Position numbers and translations under genes: made by a program. Shown here one piece after another: positions 14,265 through 18,533 of a stretch of 18,533 bases of DNA. Source of the DNA: Desulfobacteraceae bacterium (GTDB lineage Bacteria > Desulfobacterota > Desulfobacteria > Desulfobacterales > Desulfobacteraceae); the NCBI GenBank assembly GCA_003354055.1, contig PIVQ01000070.1, positions 1 to 18,533 of the forward strand, given 5' to 3'. The notes beneath the pieces are model-generated. The model was not told the DNA's origin. It ran no database searches and saw only the letters and a program-made list of their open reading frames with translations. Within the stretch, counting starts at the first letter, position 1. Every line of letters begins with the position of its first letter.

Positions 14265-15434
14265 ATGATACATACCCTTGCCATAGGAAACTATAGATCC
14301 CTGCTTAACCTTACAATGCCGTTGGGCAATTTAAATGTGATTACCGGGCCAAATGCCAGCGGGAAATCAAATTTATACCGGGCTTTACGCTTATTGTCGG
14401 AAACGGCCCAGGGCGGAGTGGTCAATGCCCTGGCAAGGGAAGGTGGCCTGGAGTCAACCTTCTGGGCCGGGCCTGAAAAAATTACCAGAAGAATGCGCAG
14501 GGGAGAGGTCCCGGTGCAGGGCGGCCCAAAGCAAAAGAGGGTTCGATTGCGTCTTGGGTTTTCCGGTAGTCATTTCAGCTATTCCATTTCTCTGGGGCTT
14601 CCTATGCCGTCGCAGTCTGCTTTTGCCCTGGATCCTGAAATCAAGCAGGAGTGCATCTGGGCGGGAAATACCTATCGGCCCGGTAGTGTGCTGATTGAGC
14701 GCAACAGCGGTGTGATCACAGCCCGTTCAAAAGGAAGTTGGGATGTTCTTGTTCCCTTTGCCAATACCTTTGAAAGTATTTTTACCCAAATCAGTGATCC
14801 CGTGAGAACGCCTGAGGTAGTTCAATTAAAGGAGGAGATCCGGGGCTGGAGATTCTACGATCACTTTCGAACCGATGCTGACGCACCGGCAAGACTACCT
14901 CAACTGGGCACCCGAACCCCGGTTCTTCACCATGACGGAAGGGATCTTGCGGCGGCATTGCAGACCATAATAGAGATTGGAGATGTTGAGGCACTGAATG
15001 AAACGATTTGGGATGCATTCCCAGGTGCACGTTTGAATATTTCCATTCAAAACGACGGCCGCTTTGCCGTGGAACTACATCAGGAAGGGCTGCTGAGGCC
15101 GCTGTCGGGATCAGAGCTGTCCGACGGTACATTGCGCTATCTGCTGTGGGTAGCAGCCCTGCTCTCACCAAGACCGTGTCCGCTCATGGTATTGAATGAG
15201 CCGGAAACCAGCCTGCACCCGGACCTGCTCCCGGCTTTGGCCCGGCTGATTGTTCGGGCGGCGGAATCCACTCAGATATGGGTGGTATCCCACTCGGCCA
15301 CGCTGATATCTGCTTTGGAGAAATCAGATGACTGCAATTCCATTCGGCTGCAAAAGCAGCTGGGGCAAACCATGATAGAGGATCAGGAGATGTTTGACGG
15401 ACCAACGTGGCATTGGCCGGATCAAAATAAATGA
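14265..15434 (+). CDS. RecF/SMC-like AAA family ATPase, stand-alone
   Basis: Predicted ABC-type ATPase of 389 residues (COG4637-like). Walker A GPNASGKS (28-35) follows an N-terminal strand block IGNYRSL typical of RecF/OLD-like ATPases. The signature LSGSELSDGTLRY (280-292), Walker B LMVLNEPE (307-314) with D-loop SLHPD (316-320), and the switch His343 (VVSHSATL) are all present. The middle, about 60-260, has no long coiled coil. There is no TOPRIM domain, so it is not a full OLD nuclease, and no nuclease or other effector gene is adjacent. Possible roles include DNA repair or regulation; function is unknown. The start lacks a strong ribosome site (AGTGGG 6 nt upstream is the best). GC content resembles its neighbours although the upstream DNA is AT-rich. 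Confidence 0.87.
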   Translation: MIHTLAIGNYRSLLNLTMPLGNLNVITGPNASGKSNLYRALRLLSETAQGGVVNALAREGGLESTFWAGPEKITRRMRRGEVPVQGGPKQKRVRLRLGFSGSHFSYSISLGLPMPSQSAFALDPEIKQECIWAGNTYRPGSVLIERNSGVITARSKGSWDVLVPFANTFESIFTQISDPVRTPEVVQLKEEIRGWRFYDHFRTDADAPARLPQLGTRTPVLHHDGRDLAAALQTIIEIGDVEALNETIWDAFPGARLNISIQNDGRFAVELHQEGLLRPLSGSELSDGTLRYLLWVAALLSPRPCPLMVLNEPETSLHPDLLPALARLIVRAAESTQIWVVSHSATLISALEKSDDCNSIRLQKQLGQTMIEDQEMFDGPTWHWPDQNK

Positions 15435-15555
15435 AGACAAACAAGAAAATCGTGTTAACCTTTTTAAAAAGACCTGAATGGGTATATAGTGGGTGATTCA
15501 TAGACCTCAAGAAAGCTTCTAATCAATTTCATAAATGTTGTGGGGAGGTATGGCG

Positions 15556-16371
15556 ATGGTAGAGTTCTTTCAGCAATTCAATCCGGTAACCCAGGCATTC
15601 ATTGCAACACTTTTTACCTGGGGGGTAACTGCCGCAGGTGCGGCCCTTGTTTTTTTTACAAAAGCGGTCAACCAGAAACTCATGGATTCAATGCTCGGGT
15701 TTGCTGCCGGGGTAATGATTGCCGCAAGTTTCTGGTCTCTTCTTGCTCCGGGCATAGATATGGCTGAGCAACTGGGGCAGATTCCATGGCTCACGGCTGT
15801 CATCGGATTCATGGGCGGCGGGATTTTCATGAGACTGACCGACAAGTTCCTGCCCCATCTTCATCCGGGCCTGAGCATTGATAAAAGCGAAGGTGTGAAG
15901 ACTTCATGGCAGCGAAGCACCCTTTTAGTGCTGGCCATAACCCTTCATAATATACCGGAAGGGCTGGCCGTGGGAGTTGCTTTCGGCGCTGTGGCTGCCA
16001 ATCTTCCCTCTGCGACCATGGGGGCGGCAATTGCCCTGGCAATCGGAATCGGGATTCAGAATTTCCCTGAAGGTACGGCTGTGTCCCTGCCCTTGCGGCG
16101 GGAAGGGATGAGCAAGGGGAAAAGCTTTCTCATGGGGCAGGCCTCAGGTATGGTGGAGCCCGTCGCAGGCGTTTTGGGTGCCCTGTTTGTCTTGAAAATG
16201 CAGAGTATTCTGCCCTATGCTCTTTGTTTTGCAGCAGGTGCCATGATTTTCGTGGTGGTGGAGGAATTGATCCCCGAATCCCAGAGGAAATATGAGAATA
16301 TTGATTTGGTCACCATGACCACGATGGTCGGTTTTTCAGTCATGATGATTCTGGATGTGGCCCTGGGGTAA
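15556..16371 (+). CDS. ZIP-family divalent metal transporter (GufA/ZIP11-like)
   Basis: Inner-membrane transporter for Zn or another divalent metal, 271 residues with about eight hydrophobic segments. The two metal-site motifs are HNIPEG (131-136) in segment 4 and QNFPEG (168-173) in segment 5; EP (201-202) and VVVEELIPE (233-241) belong to segments 6-7. The loop HLHPG (101-105) is a short His-rich loop of the kind found before segment 4. The order and spacing fit the GufA/ZIP11 subgroup. I start at ATG 15556 because GGGGAGG at 15542-15548 ends 7 nt before it; ATG codons at 15535 and 15550 are in frame but badly placed. It follows the ATPase by 121 nt and is probably a separate unit. Metal specificity and regulation cannot be read. 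Confidence 0.9.
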   Translation: MVEFFQQFNPVTQAFIATLFTWGVTAAGAALVFFTKAVNQKLMDSMLGFAAGVMIAASFWSLLAPGIDMAEQLGQIPWLTAVIGFMGGGIFMRLTDKFLPHLHPGLSIDKSEGVKTSWQRSTLLVLAITLHNIPEGLAVGVAFGAVAANLPSATMGAAIALAIGIGIQNFPEGTAVSLPLRREGMSKGKSFLMGQASGMVEPVAGVLGALFVLKMQSILPYALCFAAGAMIFVVVEELIPESQRKYENIDLVTMTTMVGFSVMMILDVALG

Positions 16372-16396
16372 TTCCTGCGGAACCACTGTCGGGATA

Positions 16397-16984
16397 TCAG
16401 TCTTCATGGGTTCGTACAGCCCTGACATAAAAGTTTTCCTGGAAGTTGTAAGCAATGCCTGCATTGAACATAATCCCCCAGTAGTATTTGTTTATACTGA
16501 TGTTGGCGGACCAGCAGAACATTTGTTTTTGGTCGAATAAGGGCGATATATACAGGGCCTTGTGTTTATTGTTGTCAAGAAGGGAAAAAAGTTCTTCCAG
16601 GGCGGGCAACCGCCAGTCCGAATACCCCAGATAATTCCGGGAATTAAGGCCTTGAACATATTCAAGGGCTGCCCTGTGTGTCATATAGGCTTCAGATCCG
16701 TTTTGCTGCCACATCAGTCCGGTGGATTTATCAAGGATCAAACCTTTGTCAGACTGTTCAAGCCGGTTGAAAAAGTCTCCTGAATCATTTTTACCGGCAT
16801 AAAAAAAATTGTGTTTGAAAACAAAGGTCTGGATTTGATCCCATTGAAGCCGTCTGGCTGTTTTATTCAGGGTGACGGGCCGGGATTCGCCTGCATGAGT
16901 TATCACCGGGGTTAAAACAAAGGAAAACCAGGCAAAGACAAGAGTTGAAAATACCAGTGAATTTAATATCGTTTTTAAGCGCAT
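16397..16984 (-). CDS. Exported DUF1566 (Lcl C-terminal) domain protein
   Basis: Protein of 195 residues with a signal peptide: positively charged start MRLK, a hydrophobic core to about residue 27 and a likely cleavage after THA (31), so it acts outside the cytoplasm. The domain at about 82-195 has the DUF1566 pattern: LILDKSTGLMWQQNG, ALEYVQGLN, YSDWRLPALEELFSLLD, CWSAN and FYVRAVR. DUF1566 proteins are frequent in deltaproteobacteria, often as surface or lipoprotein-like modules; their role is poorly known. ATG 16984 was chosen because GGAG lies 7 nt before it; a TTG at 17005 would add 7 residues. It converges on the ZIP gene with a 25-nt gap and no visible terminator. Confidence 0.8.
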   Translation of the reverse strand: MRLKTILNSLVFSTLVFAWFSFVLTPVITHAGESRPVTLNKTARRLQWDQIQTFVFKHNFFYAGKNDSGDFFNRLEQSDKGLILDKSTGLMWQQNGSEAYMTHRAALEYVQGLNSRNYLGYSDWRLPALEELFSLLDNNKHKALYISPLFDQKQMFCWSANISINKYYWGIMFNAGIAYNFQENFYVRAVRTHED

Positions 16985-17070
16985 TGGGCGTCTCCATAAA
17001 TTCAATACTATTCCGGATAGGTTAATCTACCTGGTCTGGTTTTTCAATCCATGGGGGCTTTCTCTTGGTG

Positions 17071-17109
17071 GGCCAGTCCCCGGAAAAAACGTTTTGCCGG
17101 GGACTGGCC
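17071..17109. terminator. Strong hairpin after the solute-binding protein gene
   Basis: GGCCAGTCCCCGG (17071-17083) pairs perfectly with CCGGGGACTGGCC (17097-17109) around a 13-nt loop. It begins 26 nt past the stop of the minus-strand transporter gene. No T-run follows on the minus strand, so it may protect the mRNA 3' end or terminate inefficiently. Confidence 0.5.
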
Positions 17110-17135
17110 GCTGTTTGAAAATATAATTTGTGGGA

Positions 17136-18533
17136 TTATTCCACCACAATGTCTCCGAAATAGGGAAAGTTCAGAACATTGACAATGGGTTTGACCCGGA
17201 CATTCTTTTTGGCACCGTAGGAGTGGTTCTGCCAGTGAAAGGGGACAAATGCGGCATCATCATAGAGGATCTGCTCGATCTCCCGGAGCATGCCGGCCCT
17301 TTTTTCAAGATTGGTTTCAGACTGGGCTGCAATGGTCAGTTCATCAATTCGGGGATTACAATACCCGCTGTTGAACTGTCCCATTCCCGTGTCGGCATTC
17401 GGGCACATGGTTAAAAATTCCGAGAAATTACCGGAATCTTCCGTATCCGCATGCCATCCGAGCATCATCATATCCGCTGCCCTGGCATCAAATTCATTCC
17501 AGTACTGAGCCTTGGGCATGGTCTTGAGATTGACCTTTATCCCTATTTTTGACAGCATCTGGGCTGTGGCCTCGGCAATCTTGGCATCATTTACATACCG
17601 GTTGTTGGGGGCCATCATGGTAATCTCAAATCCGCCCGCATATCCGGCCTCTTTCATCAGGGCCCGGGCTTTGGCAAGATCGTAACGGGGGGCAAGGCTT
17701 TCCTTGTACCCGGCATAGCCTTTGGGGCCCTGCTGTGCAGCTACGGTTGCCGTCCCTTTCATGATTTTTTTGGCAATACCCGTATTGTTGACTGCATGGA
17801 CAATGGCCTGGCGGACCCGGACATCCTTGAAGGCCTCTACCCTGTTGGGATTCATCTGAAATGTGATGATCCGGCCGCCGGAGTGGGTCACCAGCTTTAC
17901 CTTGTCATCGGATTGAATCCGTTTGAAATCCTGGGGAGGGACAGGAGAGATGAAGTCAACATCACCGGAAAGCAATGCTGCCACCCGGGTGGCATTTTCC
18001 TTTATCGGGGTGAGGATGAGTCTGGTCACGTTCCCCGGACTTTTTTTGTCCCAGTAGTCTTTGAACCGTTCCATTTCAAGAACCACGCCTTGCTCACGGC
18101 GGCTGACAACATAGGCGCCTGTACCGGACTCATTGTTCAGGGCAAAGGATTCCCCGATTTTTAAAATCGTGTCTTTGGGCAGCCCATTTTTATCTGTGCC
18201 GGTATAGAACTTCGAATCCATGGCAAAAAAATAGGTGGCCATGTTGAGAAGCAGTGCATAGGGGGTTTTGGTCTTAATATCCACGGTGAAGTCATTCACA
18301 ATGACGCATTCGGCAAAGGGGTCCAGAAGGCCTTTGAAATCCACACTTTTTTTCATCCGGTCAAATGACCATGTCACATCTTTTGCTGAAAACATGTTGC
18401 CACTGTGAAATTTCACCCCTTTTCTAAGGTAAAACCGCATGGTTTTATCATCCATCCGCTCCCACCGTGTGGCGAGCCTGGGCTCGAAGGTCAGCTCCCG
18501 GGTCCAGCGTACAAGGGGGTCAAACACCCAATG
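17136..18533 (-). CDS. ABC transporter solute-binding protein, family 5 (peptide/nickel type), N-terminus cut
   Basis: Periplasmic binding protein of a DppA/OppA-type uptake system; at least 466 residues lie in the window. The reading frame is open to the window end (HWVFDPLVRW...), and this block normally comes 50-70 residues into the mature protein, so signal peptide and start are outside. Family 5 marks: LATRWERMDDKTMRFYLRKGVKFHSG with SAKDVTWSFDRM, GTGAYVV, LLSGDVDFI, NPNRVEAFKDVRVRQAIVHAVN, and the C-terminal FNSGYCNPRIDELT. Substrate (dipeptide, oligopeptide, nickel or other) cannot be told. Permease and ATPase genes are not in the window and may lie upstream. A 13-bp hairpin follows the stop. 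Confidence 0.9.
   Translation of the reverse strand, partial: HWVFDPLVRWTRELTFEPRLATRWERMDDKTMRFYLRKGVKFHSGNMFSAKDVTWSFDRMKKSVDFKGLLDPFAECVIVNDFTVDIKTKTPYALLLNMATYFFAMDSKFYTGTDKNGLPKDTILKIGESFALNNESGTGAYVVSRREQGVVLEMERFKDYWDKKSPGNVTRLILTPIKENATRVAALLSGDVDFISPVPPQDFKRIQSDDKVKLVTHSGGRIITFQMNPNRVEAFKDVRVRQAIVHAVNNTGIAKKIMKGTATVAAQQGPKGYAGYKESLAPRYDLAKARALMKEAGYAGGFEITMMAPNNRYVNDAKIAEATAQMLSKIGIKVNLKTMPKAQYWNEFDARAADMMMLGWHADTEDSGNFSEFLTMCPNADTGMGQFNSGYCNPRIDELTIAAQSETNLEKRAGMLREIEQILYDDAAFVPFHWQNHSYGAKKNVRVKPIVNVLNFPYFGDIVVE

Noticed and set aside
14265..15434. Considering the ATPase as part of an OLD/Gabija-like or retron defence system
   Set aside because: No TOPRIM domain, UvrD-like helicase, reverse transcriptase or effector is present in the neighbouring genes.
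16372..16396. Searching for a terminator between the convergent ZIP and DUF1566 genes
   Set aside because: The 25-nt gap has no stable stem and no T-run on either strand.

Overview
The window looks like the chromosome of an anaerobic, probably sulfate-reducing, deltaproteobacterium of the Desulfobacteraceae type. This is inferred from an anaerobic thiamine gene set (ThiH, short zinc-less ThiF, short ThiC), a sigma54-controlled acid/CoA-transferase operon, a C69 peptidase, and moderate GC with AT-rich intergenic DNA. No rRNA, tRNA, CRISPR array, insertion sequence or phage gene is visible.

Layout. (1) 1-3471, plus strand: the 3' part of a thiamine operon, thiH(partial)-thiF-thiE-thiC, with junctions of 0-1 nt; thiS and thiG are presumably upstream of the window. 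A large inverted repeat with T-runs on both strands (about 3475-3568) separates it from the next, convergent operon. (2) 3588-6302, minus strand: a (R)-3-hydroxybutyrate-dehydrogenase-like SDR followed by the two subunits of a glutaconate-type family I CoA-transferase. (3) 6577-7992, plus strand: a divergent PAS/AAA+/Fis sigma54 activator. Between (2) and (3) lie a good sigma54 (-24/-12) promoter facing the SDR, a sigma70-like promoter facing the regulator, and a perfect 42-bp palindrome at the right distance to be the activator's enhancer. (4) 8115-9363, minus strand: a 60-residue zinc-ribbon protein and a YhdH/AcuI-type acryloyl-CoA reductase. (5) 9567-11426, plus strand: a hybrid histidine kinase with six membrane segments and a C-terminal receiver, ending in a terminator. 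(6) 11457-13795, minus strand: a two-gene unit of a NimA-like flavin-binding protein and a C69 dipeptidase. (7) 13796-14264: 469 bp of AT-rich DNA without a gene, holding a long imperfect inverted repeat. (8) 14265-15434, plus strand: a stand-alone RecF/SMC-like ATPase. (9) 15556-16371, plus strand: a ZIP metal transporter. (10) 16397-16984, minus strand: an exported DUF1566 protein. (11) 17136-18533, minus strand: a family 5 (dipeptide/oligopeptide) ABC solute-binding protein, cut by the window end.

How the parts work together. The clearest functional unit is regulator-promoter-SDR-CoA-transferase: the activator would bind the palindrome, contact sigma54 RNA polymerase at 6393-6408 and switch on oxidation of a 3-hydroxyacid, whose 3-oxo product is then activated by CoA transfer. 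The SDR keeps all four carboxylate-binding residues of 3-hydroxybutyrate dehydrogenases but has Met in place of the catalytic-tetrad Asn, so its exact substrate or mechanism is open. Start sites were corrected for several genes from Shine-Dalgarno positions (thiE, CoA-transferase A, SDR, ZIP, DUF1566). All function calls rest on motif reading by eye; no database search was run.
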